From the NCBI GenBank assembly GCA_965200505.1, contig OZ241343.1, forward strand, positions 310,001 to 374,000: a stretch of DNA of 64,000 bases, read 5' to 3'. The stretch comes from VXNE01 sp965200505. Lineage in GTDB: Bacteria > Pseudomonadota > Gammaproteobacteria > Pseudomonadales > Azotimanducaceae. Shown one piece after another: positions 36,045 to 45,420 of the stretch. The first letter of the stretch is position 1, and each line of letters starts with the position of its first letter. The notes under the pieces were generated by a model. It saw nothing but the letters and a program-made list of their open reading frames with translations. It made no database searches and was not told where the DNA came from. Made by a program: the position numbers and the translations under genes.

Positions 36045-36944
36045 TCAGGGTGCGCTGGCCGGCGCCGCGGCGAAACCCAGCCGCGTGAGGGCGATCAATG
36101 CCAAGGCGCGCTGCCCAGCGCGACCGCCGCGCACCCCCACGGGCCGATCCTTGCTGAGGCGCTCGGCGTGGCGCGTGAGGGCCGCCAAGGGGGTTTGGTC
36201 GAGATCGACCAGCTGGGCGTCGGTCGGGGCCGTCAACGGATAATCGATCAGCAGTTCGCGGGCCACCTTGCCCGGCAACACCAAGAGCCGGGCCGCCTGC
36301 ACCGCCACATAGGCCGAGGCATCGCGCCCGGTGGCCTTCGGACCGCCCGTCACGGCCTCGCCAAAGGCCACTTCCTCGCCAAAGAACTGGCCGGCCCGAT
36401 ACGTGCGGCCGTCGCGCTCCACGGTGCCGGACTGCACGATGTACACCGCGTCCTCCGGCCGAAGCCACTCGCCCGGGGCAAGACGCCGCTCACCGGCATG
36501 GCGCAGCACACGCTGCCATGTCACGGCCGGCATCGCCTGCACCAAGGGCGATGCCAACAAGCGTTCCAACCAATCCGCCACTTCCTCCACTTCCGGCGCC
36601 GGCAGCCCGGCCGGACTCAAAAGGAACTGCAACGGTGCGCAGTCCACCGACAACACCGTGGTGGCGGCGCGGGTCTCAATGGCCAGCGCGTCGCCGGGCC
36701 GGTAGATCTCACCCTGCACACTGCGCGCCCGGCCCGCTTCATCCACCGCCCACACTTCGCCGGCGACGAGGTAGAGGTGCCGGTTGAGCGGGCGGCCGTG
36801 GCGCACCAGCCAGCGGCGCGCCGGCAGTTCAATGAGGCGAGCGTGGGTGGCCGCCGCGGCCAATCCGGCGGCGTCCAACTCGGAAAACGGGGCAAAGCGC
36901 TTCAGCGCGTCGGCGAGCATGGCGGATAGGTTCGCAAAGGGCAC
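36045..36944 (-). CDS. tandem cyclic-nucleotide-binding-like domain protein
   Basis: 299 residues. Two Crp-like sensor folds are visible: one at about 12-115 (RFAPFSELDAAGLAAAA, then LVAGEVWAVDE and YRPGDALAIE) and a second at about 130-225 (PGEWLRPEDAVYIVQSGTV, then YRAGQFFGEEVAFGEA). There is no helix-turn-helix DNA-binding domain and no enzyme domain, so it is more likely a regulatory partner than a transcription factor. The start is GTG 36944; ATG 36920 is an alternative. No neighbour on the same strand is close enough to imply an operon. Function unknown. Confidence 0.7.
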   Translation of the reverse strand: MPFANLSAMLADALKRFAPFSELDAAGLAAAATHARLIELPARRWLVRHGRPLNRHLYLVAGEVWAVDEAGRARSVQGEIYRPGDALAIETRAATTVLSVDCAPLQFLLSPAGLPAPEVEEVADWLERLLASPLVQAMPAVTWQRVLRHAGERRLAPGEWLRPEDAVYIVQSGTVERDGRTYRAGQFFGEEVAFGEAVTGGPKATGRDASAYVAVQAARLLVLPGKVARELLIDYPLTAPTDAQLVDLDQTPLAALTRHAERLSKDRPVGVRGGRAGQRALALIALTRLGFAAAPASAP

Positions 36945-37064
36945 GGCCCGCCGCAGTCAGCCAATCGCCCGCGTCAATGACAGTCTTGGTCACGCCGTGC
37001 CGTGCGCCTTGCCGGCGCCGTTTGTGAGCAAGACGCCACCCGCCTGTAGGCTTCCGCCGCTCAG

Positions 37065-38618
37065 TCAGTGCCGGAAGTGTCGCTCCCCGGTGAAGACCAT
37101 CGCCATGCCATGCTCATTCGCGGCGTCGATGCACTCCGCGTCGCGTTTCGAGCCGCCCGGCTGAATCACGGCGGTGACGCCGGCCTTCGCGGCCAAATCC
37201 AAGCCGTCCCGAAACGGGAAGAACGCATCCGAGGCCAGCGCGGCGCCGGCGAGGGCATGGCCTTCCTCCACGGCCCGCGCAGTGGCGACGCCCACGCTCC
37301 CCACGCGGCTGGTCTGTCCGCCGCCGATGCCGAGCGTCGCGCCGCCGCGGGCGATGACGATGGCGTTCGACTTGACGAACGCGGCCACCCGCCACGCGAA
37401 CCAAAGGTCATCCAGTTCGCTCGGGTTTGGCGGCCGCGCGGTGACGGTGGTGAGCGCCGTTCTTTCGGCGGGCAATGTGTCCGCCTCTTGCGCCAACAGG
37501 CCACCGCTCACCTGCCGATGCGCCAAAGGCCCGGGTTGCGCATCGAGCGGCCCCACCCGCAATAGCCGGACCGACGGTTTGGCGCGGGCGATGGCTTGCG
37601 CATCGACTTCGGGCGCCACCACCGCCTCGACGAACTGGGCGTCGAGCACCGCTTGCAGGGTGTCGGCACCGAGCGCCCTATTGAACGCGATGACGCCACC
37701 AAACGCCGAGGTGCGGTCGGCCGCGAACGCCTTGGCGTATGCCTCACGGGCCGTGGCGGCCACCGCCACGCCGCAAGGGCTCGCGTGTTTGATGATGGCG
37801 CAGGCCGGGGCGTCGAGGCCACGCACGCAGTCCAGCGCCGCGTCAACGTCCACCACGTTGTTGTAGGAGAGCGCTTTGCCATGCAATTGCTCGAGCCCGC
37901 CAACAGTGCCGGGGCGCGGCTCGCCGGCCACGTAGAACGCCGCCCGTTGATGCGGATTCTCCCCGTAGCGCATGGTGTCGCGCTTGGCGAAGGACAGCGT
38001 GAGGGTGTCGGGAAAGGCCGGTTCCTCCATCGCGCCGGGGCCTTGCGCCGCGAACCACGCCGCGATGGCCGCGTCGTAGCGGGCGGTGTGGGCAAACGCC
38101 TTGGCCGCAAACTCGAAGCGCTCGCCGGCGGTGAATCCCCCGGCCCGCAACGCCTCGACCACGGCATCGTAATCGGCCGGGTCTGCCACGGCAGCCACCC
38201 GCGCATGGTTCTTCGCGGCGCCGCGCAGCAACGTCGGGCCGCCGATGTCGATTTGCGCGATGGCTGCCTCGCGCCCAGCGTTGGCGTCGGCCGCTTCTGC
38301 GAAGGGATACAAGTTCACCACCACCAGATCGATGGGATCGATGCCATGTTCGCGCAGCGCACCGGCATCCTCCTCATCCCGCGCCAAGATGCCGCCATGC
38401 ACCTTCGGGTGCAGCGTCTTCACGCGGCCATCCATGATCTCCGGAAACCCCATGTGATCCGACAGCTCGACGGAATCGATGCCGGCCTCGGCCAGGGCTT
38501 GGCGGGTGCCCCCAGTGGAGAGCAGGGCGACGCCGAGTTCAACGAGGGCGCGGGCGAACGCCACGATGCCGGTTTTGTCCGAAACGCTCAAGAGCGCCCG
38601 GCGGGGCATGTGGCGCAT
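37065..38618 (-). CDS. purH: bifunctional AICAR formyltransferase / IMP cyclohydrolase
   Basis: 517 residues, normal length. The N-terminal cyclohydrolase (MGS-like) domain has RRALLSVSDKTGIVAFARAL, STGGT and DGRVKTLHPKVHGGILARD. The C-terminal transformylase has IIKHASPCGVAVA and ends in the family-typical MVFTGERHFRH. It catalyses the last two steps of purine synthesis to IMP. The start at 38618 lies 4 bases after the stop of the upstream gene; earlier in-frame starts are inside that gene. In Pseudomonas dusB and fis lie between the DUF3426 gene and purH and purD follows; none of those is present here. Confidence 0.95.
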   Translation of the reverse strand: MRHMPRRALLSVSDKTGIVAFARALVELGVALLSTGGTRQALAEAGIDSVELSDHMGFPEIMDGRVKTLHPKVHGGILARDEEDAGALREHGIDPIDLVVVNLYPFAEAADANAGREAAIAQIDIGGPTLLRGAAKNHARVAAVADPADYDAVVEALRAGGFTAGERFEFAAKAFAHTARYDAAIAAWFAAQGPGAMEEPAFPDTLTLSFAKRDTMRYGENPHQRAAFYVAGEPRPGTVGGLEQLHGKALSYNNVVDVDAALDCVRGLDAPACAIIKHASPCGVAVAATAREAYAKAFAADRTSAFGGVIAFNRALGADTLQAVLDAQFVEAVVAPEVDAQAIARAKPSVRLLRVGPLDAQPGPLAHRQVSGGLLAQEADTLPAERTALTTVTARPPNPSELDDLWFAWRVAAFVKSNAIVIARGGATLGIGGGQTSRVGSVGVATARAVEEGHALAGAALASDAFFPFRDGLDLAAKAGVTAVIQPGGSKRDAECIDAANEHGMAMVFTGERHFRH

Positions 38619-38622
38619 GGGA

Positions 38623-39186
38623 TCAGACACCACCCGCACCCCCGGATGCCCCATCGCCATGCGGCGATGGCCACGCAAAGCCGACCTCCATGTTCACGGC
38701 GCGTGCCCCTGGATCGGCCGTGTGGACTTCGACTGAGAACGACTCAAGCGAGACCAGCGACTCCGGGGCCGCACCGGGCAGGTACGCCGCCGGCGCGAAC
38801 GACTGTTCGGCGAATGGCGCTCCGTCGATGTCGGAGAAGCGAGCGACGAGCACCGGCCACGGCTGCGGATACTCGGCTTGGTTGGTGATGGTGGCGCGGA
38901 GCACGAATCCCGGCCCGGCCGGGTGCGGCCTGAGCGCCACGGCGGCGGCGGACCACGCCGCGAGCGAGCGCAGCGGCGGCAGCTCACAGCCGAACATCGC
39001 GCAGCCGGCCGCGTAAACCGGGCGCAGCGCCAGCGTCCGCGCCCCGTGCTCGAAGAAGAGCCACAGCGTTTGCCCCGCGAGCAGCACAGCGCCGGCCAAT
39101 GCGCCGCCCACCAGCCACGGGACGCCCAAACGCCGCCACGCGGTGAGCGCGGATGACCAGCTTGGGAGCGCCTTGGAATCGCCCAT
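38623..39186 (-). CDS. DUF3426-type membrane-anchored protein
   Basis: 187 residues: one membrane helix (about 25-49) followed by a periplasmic domain with RPVYAAGCAMFGCELPP and the beta-rich part RATITNQAEYPQPWPVLVARFSDIDG, the DUF3426 pattern. Relatives usually have an N-terminal MJ0042-type zinc ribbon; here it is absent, leaving a ~20-residue cytoplasmic tail. The position right after prmA is the usual one in Gammaproteobacteria. Role unknown. Confidence 0.8.
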   Translation of the reverse strand: MGDSKALPSWSSALTAWRRLGVPWLVGGALAGAVLLAGQTLWLFFEHGARTLALRPVYAAGCAMFGCELPPLRSLAAWSAAAVALRPHPAGPGFVLRATITNQAEYPQPWPVLVARFSDIDGAPFAEQSFAPAAYLPGAAPESLVSLESFSVEVHTADPGARAVNMEVGFAWPSPHGDGASGGAGGV

Positions 39187-39188
39187 GC

Positions 39189-40046
39189 CTACGTCGAGAC
39201 GCCATGCAACAGCGCCCAGCCGTCGTTGTCGGCCACCGCAGACACCGCCAAGCCCCGCGCGGCGTAAGCCGCCGCCACCCCATCGCTTTGATGCGCCAAG
39301 ATGCCGGAGAGCGCCAGTTCCCCTCCGCTCGCCACGCTGCCAGTGAGCCGCGCCGCCAAGGCCACCAACGTCTCCGAGAGGATGTTGGCCACCACCACGT
39401 CGAACGGCGCCGCGCGATAGGCGTCTGTGTGTACAGCCTCGACGCGCACATCATTGTGGCAGGCGTTCTGTTCCGTGGCAGCCAGCGCTTGTGGGTCTTC
39501 ATCCACCGCAACCACGCGGCGGGCACCCAAGCGCTTGGCGGCGATGGCGAGGATGCCGCTGCCGCAGCCATAGTCCAGCACGGTTTTGCCGGCCAGCGGA
39601 CGCGCCGCCAGCCAGTCCAAACAGAGTTGCGTCGTCGGATGGGCGCCGGTGCCGAACGCCATGCCCGGGTCGAGCCGCAACACCACAGGCACCGGCGGCG
39701 CCGGCGCATCCAGCGGGGCCACCGCAAGGGGCCCGAACTGGCGCGTGGGCGCGAAGCGCCGCCATGTCTCGGACCAATCCCGATCTGCCACGAAGTCCAC
39801 CTGCATGGAGCAGGCGGCGAACGCTTCCCGCGCCCCGGCGAGCTCGGCTTCAAGTGGCATCAGCCCTTCCACCCGCGCCGTTGGCCACGCCGCCAAATCC
39901 GGCGCCGCCCCCGGCTTGGGCTCGATGATGGGCGCATCGCCGTCGTCAGACCAAGAAACCGCCACCGCACCCAATGCGAGCAGCCGCTCGCCCAATTCGG
40001 CGGCGGCATGGCCCGGCACGCTGCCGGAGAGCCGCATCCAAGGCAT
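39189..40046 (-). CDS. prmA: ribosomal protein L11 methyltransferase
   Basis: 285 residues. N-terminal substrate-recognition domain, then the SAM-binding motif VLDYGCGSGILAIAAKRLGA and the motif VVANILSETLVALA (N-x-PL-like catalytic loop region). DPGMAFGTGAHPTTQLCLDWL before the SAM motif is diagnostic for PrmA, which trimethylates ribosomal protein L11. The start at 40046 (MPWMRLSGSV) is chosen because it follows the accB stop by 8 bases and matches the family N-terminus; the longer frame runs into accB. Confidence 0.94.
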   Translation of the reverse strand: MPWMRLSGSVPGHAAAELGERLLALGAVAVSWSDDGDAPIIEPKPGAAPDLAAWPTARVEGLMPLEAELAGAREAFAACSMQVDFVADRDWSETWRRFAPTRQFGPLAVAPLDAPAPPVPVVLRLDPGMAFGTGAHPTTQLCLDWLAARPLAGKTVLDYGCGSGILAIAAKRLGARRVVAVDEDPQALAATEQNACHNDVRVEAVHTDAYRAAPFDVVVANILSETLVALAARLTGSVASGGELALSGILAHQSDGVAAAYAARGLAVSAVADNDGWALLHGVST

Positions 40047-40054
40047 CGCAGGCC

Positions 40055-40465
40055 TCAGACGAGACGGAAGAGGGGTGTGCCGGCCTCGATGGCCAGCCCG
40101 TTGTCGAGCAGCACTTCCGCCACTTGGCCGGCGCTGTCCGCCTCCACCCGATTCATCATCTTCATGCTCTCGATGATGCACAGGACGTCCCCGGCCTGCA
40201 CCACCTGCCCCACTTCGACGAACGGCGGCTCGCCCGGCGCTGGCGAGCGGTAGAAGGTGCCGGAGACCGGCGCCGTGACCTCATGGCCAACCGCCGTCTT
40301 GGCCGGCGCGGGGGGCGGCGCGGCAGGCTTGGCAGCCACTGCGGCCGGCAAACCCGACGCCACGTTCACCACGCGCACGGCTTCGTCGCCGCCACGCACC
40401 TCCAGCTCGGCGATGCCGGATTCCCGCACCAGCTCGATGAGCTTCTTCACCTTTCGCAAGTCCAA
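40055..40465 (-). CDS. accB: biotin carboxyl carrier protein of acetyl-CoA carboxylase
   Basis: 136 residues. N-terminal MDLRKVKKLIELVRESGIAE, a Pro/Ala linker at about 40-58, then the biotinyl domain with the thumb region GTFYRSPAPGEPPFVEVG and the biotinylated lysine K102 in ESMKMMN. It carries CO2 on biotin from AccC to the carboxyltransferase. In nearly all relatives accC follows directly; here prmA follows 8 bases later and accC is absent from the window. Confidence 0.96.
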   Translation of the reverse strand: MDLRKVKKLIELVRESGIAELEVRGGDEAVRVVNVASGLPAAVAAKPAAPPPAPAKTAVGHEVTAPVSGTFYRSPAPGEPPFVEVGQVVQAGDVLCIIESMKMMNRVEADSAGQVAEVLLDNGLAIEAGTPLFRLV

Positions 40466-40504
40466 TGTTCGAGCCCTCGTCAGAGACTTCGCGTCGCCGG
40501 CGCC

Positions 40505-40963
40505 TCAACCGCCCTCGCCGCCGCCCATGTCCAGCACATCGATGGCCGCTGCCAGCGCGTGTTCGTAGCCAGCCGCGCCGAGGCCGCAGATGACGCCCCG
40601 CGCAATGTCCGACAGGTAGGAGTGGCGGCGAAATGCCTCCCGGGCATGGACGTTGGAGAGATGCACTTCGATGAACGGCACCGCCACCGCCAAGAGAGCG
40701 TCGCGCAACGCCACGCTGGTGTGGGTGAAGGCACCCGGATTGATGATGATGAACCGCACCCCTTGGGCCGGCGCTTGCTGCACGGCCTCCACCAGTTCGT
40801 GTTCGGCATTGGTCTGCCGGGCGACGAGCTCATGCCCACGCGCCGCGGCGAGGCGCTCAAGCCGCTGTTCGATGTCCGCCAAGGTGTCCGCACCATAGAG
40901 CTCCGGCTCACGACTGCCGAGCAGGTTCAAGTTCGGACCGTTCAATACCAAGACGCTCGCCAT
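40505..40963 (-). CDS. aroQ: 3-dehydroquinate dehydratase, type II
   Basis: 152 residues, normal for the dodecameric type II enzyme of the shikimate pathway. Signature features: VLNGPNLNLLGSREPELYG with the catalytic tyrosine loop, INPGAFTHTSVALRDAL with the substrate-binding stretch, and IEVHLSNVHAREAFRRHSY with the catalytic histidine. It lies 39 bases upstream of accB, the usual aroQ-accB order. Confidence 0.96.
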   Translation of the reverse strand: MASVLVLNGPNLNLLGSREPELYGADTLADIEQRLERLAAARGHELVARQTNAEHELVEAVQQAPAQGVRFIIINPGAFTHTSVALRDALLAVAVPFIEVHLSNVHAREAFRRHSYLSDIARGVICGLGAAGYEHALAAAIDVLDMGGGEGG

Positions 40964-41015
40964 TCCTCAGTTCCCCTATCCGCGTTACGCTGTCGTTAGC
41001 CGAAGGCGTCCCCGG

Positions 41016-42761
41016 TCACATCGGGCCTAACAGTTCCATTATCCGATTACGCAAGTGCTCACGCCGCGCGTTGTAGAAGTGCAGAAAATCCTTGAGGTCT
41101 TCGGGCAATAAGTCCAGAAGATACTGTTCCTGATAGTTTCTGTAGTCGCTATCAGAGAAGTGCTCCCGCATCCATACGGCCGGCATCTTTGCCCGCTTTT
41201 CGTTATTGATCATCCCGTCAATCAACTGGAGATTGCCGATACGATTGACGCATTCGATGAAACCATCCATCTCCCCCTCATTCACTCCCGCCTTACCCAG
41301 TAATGTTCGCGTAAAGAGGCTTTTCGGGAACACATGGTCGATATGAAAATGATGGTCTCGAAGGTTGATGAATGGAAACAGCAAAGACAGCATCGCGAAC
41401 ATCCGCTTATCACCAATCCCCATGTCCGCGAGGTCGTCAACTTCCTCTTCCGTGAACGCCAAACTCCTGCCTCGTTGCGCCATCGCTGTCGCCAGTTCCG
41501 TGGCCGGAAAACGGGCGTCGCTGGCATTCCGCAGAACTTCTCGCAACGCCGTCAGCAAGGTGTCCAAACCGCTACCCCAAATGCCGGATGCCTTCAGGAT
41601 GGAGCGCGTAAGCCACTGGCGGATGGCCTCCCTATCTTCAACATACCGCGAACTGGAATCGAAATTGGGAGGCGCATCAAGTTTGTGGAGATAGTACGCG
41701 ATCGGCAGCAGCGCACTATTGGCGCGGATGCTTCTGCCGTCGAACCCAAAGCCGGTTGCCAACTGCACGGTTCCCACCAACGCTGCTCTAATGCCATCCC
41801 AGTTCTTCTCAAGAAGGGACATATTCTCGTGCGTAAAATTCCGAACTTGAAAGCCCACACTAGCGATATCGGTCAGCATGAGACCAGCTTTCAGCACAAA
41901 GTCCTTCGACACGCCGAGACCGGACCCGATACTGTTGAGATCATCTACCAACTCATGAACTTCCCGGCGAGCATCTCGATTGTCCCATTGTGACACGGCT
42001 ATGCTCAGAAGAAGGTCGGAGTAAGCCAAGACAGTTCCTCCGCTATTACGGCGAATGAAGATGTTGAGCACATGCTCAATGTCCTGCTTCCTCTCCTCGT
42101 AATAGGCAACAGTGTGCTCCGTGCGAACCCTGCGGTACATTTGATCCAGTGTGCGAAATGCAAGCCTTTGCTGGCCCTCGTCAAGGTCGTGGGCAAGCAG
42201 CCATTCGTGCATGTCGGGGCCAGACCCCATCTTCAAGATGGCAGATGCCTGAAACCAGAGACGTGTGTGATCCCGACCGATCCTGTTTTCGTCGACAAAC
42301 TCGAACTGGTAGCAATTGCCTTCTTCATCCCGTTCGGCCTCTTTCAACAAGTCCAGCGCGAGCACACGGCGGGGAAAGGCATCTGGACTGCTCCATCTCT
42401 TCCGAGGCAATTTGATCGCCATGGAGCCGCGCAAGCCGATGTTGAACGCGGTCAGTCTTTGTTGGCCATCCAAAACTGCCGTCAACTGTTTGCCGTGCAG
42501 AACCCCCAGATCTGCACAATGGGGATTGTCTCGTTGATGGTAGTCGCGCACAAAGTCGTAGCACCGATACTGCCCTGAATGTTCCGGTTCGATTTGCCAG
42601 AACAAGAACTCACCGAATGGATAGCCTTGCATCAGGCTATCAAACAAAGCGCAAATCTGCTCCGGGTTCCAGACGAACTCCCGCTGGATTGCCGGCAAGA
42701 CGTACTCATGCCTAGCAATACGATCTAACGCATATTCGATGGTGTAGCCCTGTTGATACAT
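41016..42761 (-). CDS. DUF262 / DUF1524 HNH protein (GmrSD-like type IV restriction candidate)
   Basis: 581 residues in one chain. The N-terminal DUF262 (ParB/Srx-like) part shows YVLPAIQREFVWNPEQICALF and the nucleotide-site motif AVLDGQQRLTAFN. The C-terminal part has an HNH nuclease core, HFHIDHVFPKSLF, then NRIGNLQLIDGMINNEKRAKMP, as in DUF1524. GmrSD-type enzymes cleave DNA with glucosylated or otherwise modified bases, acting against phages. The gene is visibly poorer in GC than its neighbours and splits the dsbD-aroQ-accB order conserved elsewhere, so it is probably a horizontally acquired solo defence gene. The target is unknown. Confidence 0.85.
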   Translation of the reverse strand: MYQQGYTIEYALDRIARHEYVLPAIQREFVWNPEQICALFDSLMQGYPFGEFLFWQIEPEHSGQYRCYDFVRDYHQRDNPHCADLGVLHGKQLTAVLDGQQRLTAFNIGLRGSMAIKLPRKRWSSPDAFPRRVLALDLLKEAERDEEGNCYQFEFVDENRIGRDHTRLWFQASAILKMGSGPDMHEWLLAHDLDEGQQRLAFRTLDQMYRRVRTEHTVAYYEERKQDIEHVLNIFIRRNSGGTVLAYSDLLLSIAVSQWDNRDARREVHELVDDLNSIGSGLGVSKDFVLKAGLMLTDIASVGFQVRNFTHENMSLLEKNWDGIRAALVGTVQLATGFGFDGRSIRANSALLPIAYYLHKLDAPPNFDSSSRYVEDREAIRQWLTRSILKASGIWGSGLDTLLTALREVLRNASDARFPATELATAMAQRGRSLAFTEEEVDDLADMGIGDKRMFAMLSLLFPFINLRDHHFHIDHVFPKSLFTRTLLGKAGVNEGEMDGFIECVNRIGNLQLIDGMINNEKRAKMPAVWMREHFSDSDYRNYQEQYLLDLLPEDLKDFLHFYNARREHLRNRIMELLGPM

Positions 42762-42774
42762 CTGCAGATGAATC

Positions 42775-44499
42775 CTATGAGCCGCTGACCCAGCGAGTTG
42801 GTGATTCTACAACCGGCAAGTTGGTGAGTCCAGATACTTCATCCGCTGCCGCCACGGCGTCCATCACGATGGCCGGCGTCAACACTTGGGGCAGCAGCAC
42901 CGGTTCGCCGCCCGGCGGATAGTAAACGTAGAGCGGCACGCCGTTGCGGCCGAAGCCCTCCAACGCCGCGGTGATGGCGGGGTCGGCATTCGTCCAGTCT
43001 GCCTTGATTCGCTCGATGCCACGTTCGGTGAAGAAGCGCTGGATGCCTTCCGTGGCCAGCGTGGAGCGCTCGTTGGCGAGGCAGGTGATACACCAGGCCG
43101 CGGTGAAGTTCAGGAACACCGGCCGCCCGGCGGCGCGATGCGCGGCGACCGTCTCCATGCGGAAGCCGGCCTCGGCCGGCGCCGCGTTCGCCTTGAGGCC
43201 GGGGGCAGCCCAAATGGCGCCGGCGGCCACCAACGCCACGCCACCCCATGCGGCCGGCAAGCGGGCCGCGCGTCCGCCGGCGAGCCAAGCCAGCAAGCCG
43301 GTGGCGACGCATGCGCTCAAGGTGGCGGCCATCGCTTCGGGGCCGGACTGCCGCGCCGCCACCCAAAGGAGCCAAACCACCGTGAGCAGCATGGGAAACG
43401 CCATCGCCTGCTTCAAGGTCGCCATCCACGGGCCCGGGCGCGGCAGGCGGCGGGCGATGGGCGGGATGGTCGTCACCAACACATAGGGCAGCGCCATGCC
43501 CACACCGAGTGCGGCCATCACGCCGAGCAGCGCTGGGGTCGATTGGCTCAACCCGTAGCCCAAAGCCACGCCCATGAACGGCACGGTGCAGGGCGTCGCC
43601 GCCACCACCGCCAGCACACCCGTGGCGAAGTGGCCCGTTTGGCCGCCAGACACGCCAAACGCCGGCAGTTCCAAGAAACCGAACAGATTGAGCGCCAGCA
43701 CGAAGAAGAGGATGGCCATGCCGGCCACGAAGCCGGGCGCCTGCAGCTGAAAACCCCAACCCACGGCTGCGCCACCGGCCTTCAAGACCGCCAGCGTTCC
43801 GCCAAGGGCGATGAACGCCGCCAGCACACCGGCCGCATAGCCCAAGGCATGGCGGGTGCGGCCCGTTTCACCGCCCAACAGGGACAGCACCTTGATGGAG
43901 AGCACTGGAAAGACGCACGGCATCAGGTTCAAGATGAGGCCGCCCAGGAACGCGCCGACTAGCGCCGCCCAAAGGGTGCCGTCAGTGCCGCTCGGGCCGC
44001 GCGTTGTACGCTCAACGTCATTCGCACCGCCGCTGTTTTCGCCCAACGAGGCCATGTTGAACGTGAACGACCGGCGTTCCGGCGGATAGCACAAGCCGTA
44101 GTCCGCGCAACCTTGGTATTCGATGGCCACCACCAGCTGAGGGCCATCCGTCGCCAGCACCGGCGCACTCGCCATCACGCCACCGTAGTACACCTCGACG
44201 TCGCCAAAGAACTCGTCCGTCTTGCGAACGCCGTCCGGCAGCATCAGCTTGCCGAGCTCGGCGCCGCCCTCGGCCTCGAGCCGGAACCGCTCGCGGTACA
44301 GGTAGTAGCCTTCCAGCATGCGCCAGTCCGCCACCACCAAGCCCTCTGGCGACAAAGTGGTGGTGAGGACGAACGCTTCGTCCACCGGCACGAAGTCCGG
44401 CGTCGCCAAGGCGTCGGCGCCACTCGGCAACGGACTTTGCGCCTCGGCGACGAAGGCCCAGAGGGTGACGATCAAGGGTCGGAGGATGCGTGGCGACAT
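42775..44499 (-). CDS. dsbD: thiol:disulfide interchange protein DsbD
   Basis: 574 residues from ATG 44499, which gives a signal peptide (LIVTLWAFVAEAQS); the longer frame is not conserved. Periplasmic alpha domain with its cysteine pair (YQGCADYGLCYPPERR). Eight-helix membrane domain with the two redox cysteines in NLMPCVFPVLSIKVL and VAATPCTVPFMG. C-terminal thioredoxin-like domain with AAWCITCLANE. It carries electrons from cytoplasmic thioredoxin to periplasmic DsbC-type and cytochrome-maturation partners. It lies upstream of aroQ in many Gammaproteobacteria; here a DUF262 gene intervenes. It is divergent from the lipoprotein gene. Confidence 0.93.
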   Translation of the reverse strand: MSPRILRPLIVTLWAFVAEAQSPLPSGADALATPDFVPVDEAFVLTTTLSPEGLVVADWRMLEGYYLYRERFRLEAEGGAELGKLMLPDGVRKTDEFFGDVEVYYGGVMASAPVLATDGPQLVVAIEYQGCADYGLCYPPERRSFTFNMASLGENSGGANDVERTTRGPSGTDGTLWAALVGAFLGGLILNLMPCVFPVLSIKVLSLLGGETGRTRHALGYAAGVLAAFIALGGTLAVLKAGGAAVGWGFQLQAPGFVAGMAILFFVLALNLFGFLELPAFGVSGGQTGHFATGVLAVVAATPCTVPFMGVALGYGLSQSTPALLGVMAALGVGMALPYVLVTTIPPIARRLPRPGPWMATLKQAMAFPMLLTVVWLLWVAARQSGPEAMAATLSACVATGLLAWLAGGRAARLPAAWGGVALVAAGAIWAAPGLKANAAPAEAGFRMETVAAHRAAGRPVFLNFTAAWCITCLANERSTLATEGIQRFFTERGIERIKADWTNADPAITAALEGFGRNGVPLYVYYPPGGEPVLLPQVLTPAIVMDAVAAADEVSGLTNLPVVESPTRWVSGS

Positions 44500-44666
44500 G
44501 GCTGGGCTGGTTGACTCGAAGAGGCCCCTATGCTGCAACAAAACGCGGCCGCATGGCAGCCATCCGCCCTCGATTGCGCCATGCCCTGTCCCGCGCCCCG
44601 CCGAGACACTCTCACAACCGGCGTCCATCGCGCTACACTTCCCGGCTTCGCCAAGGGCTTCCCGCA

Positions 44667-45374
44667 ATGAGCCTCACGCTGCGCCGTTTCCATCTGGCCA
44701 CGTTGTGGCCATGCCTCGTCTTGGTCGCCGGCTGCCAAATGCAGTCGTGCCCGGCCCCGGCGCCAGCGCCCAGCGCCGGCACGGCGGCTGTGCCAACCGC
44801 CGCGGAACTGCGCGCCGCCAGGGTGGAGCGTCTGCTGCTGAACGCCGAACGCGCCGTTGACGACGGACGCTTGATGCCGCCGGCGGCGGACAATGCCTAC
44901 GACGCCTATCGCGCCGCACTGGCGTTGGCACCGGGCAACGCGGATGCGCTGCACGGCATCGAACGCATCGTCGAGGGGTTCATCGGGGATGCGCGCCGCG
45001 CCATCGAGCAGGAGCGCTGGCGCGCCGCCGAGTCCTTGCTGGAGAAAGCCGCGAGCGTCGATGCGGACCATCCCGGGTTGCCTTCAATGCGGAGCCAACT
45101 GAACAACCTGCGCCGCGCCGAGCGCCGCCATTTGGACTTGACCGGCGCCGCAGTGCGCGACCGAACGGCGGCCGCGGCGGCCGCACTCGTCGAGCTCGGC
45201 GCCCATGCGCGGCAGGCCGCGGCCCGGGTGGTCATCCGCGCCGGCAGCGACGCGCAAGGACGTTGGATCTACGAGCAGCTCAATCGCGCCCCGGGAGACC
45301 GGCGCATCCGCGGCGAAATCGAAATCGGCTCGCCGCCGCGGGTCACGGTCATCATCTTGCCGGAAGAGGCTTGA
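44667..45374 (+). CDS. predicted TPR-like lipoprotein
   Basis: 235 residues. The N-terminus has a lipoprotein signal ending in a lipobox (LVLVAGC, Cys at about 23), then a Pro/Ala linker. The middle is helical with TPR-like periodicity (AYDAYRAALALAPGNADALHGIE, then WRAAESLLEKAASVDADHPGL). The C-terminus has a short beta-like tail (RIRGEIEIGSPPRVTVIILPEEA). No enzyme motif. It precedes the DUF2333 gene and is divergent from dsbD, a layout I recall from Pseudomonas, so it may work with DUF2333 at the envelope. Confidence 0.75.
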   Translation: MSLTLRRFHLATLWPCLVLVAGCQMQSCPAPAPAPSAGTAAVPTAAELRAARVERLLLNAERAVDDGRLMPPAADNAYDAYRAALALAPGNADALHGIERIVEGFIGDARRAIEQERWRAAESLLEKAASVDADHPGLPSMRSQLNNLRRAERRHLDLTGAAVRDRTAAAAAALVELGAHARQAAARVVIRAGSDAQGRWIYEQLNRAPGDRRIRGEIEIGSPPRVTVIILPEEA

Positions 45375-45420
45375 AAATGATGCCGGCGCTCAAGCCGTCG
45401 CTTCCCGTCGCGGCAAGGCC

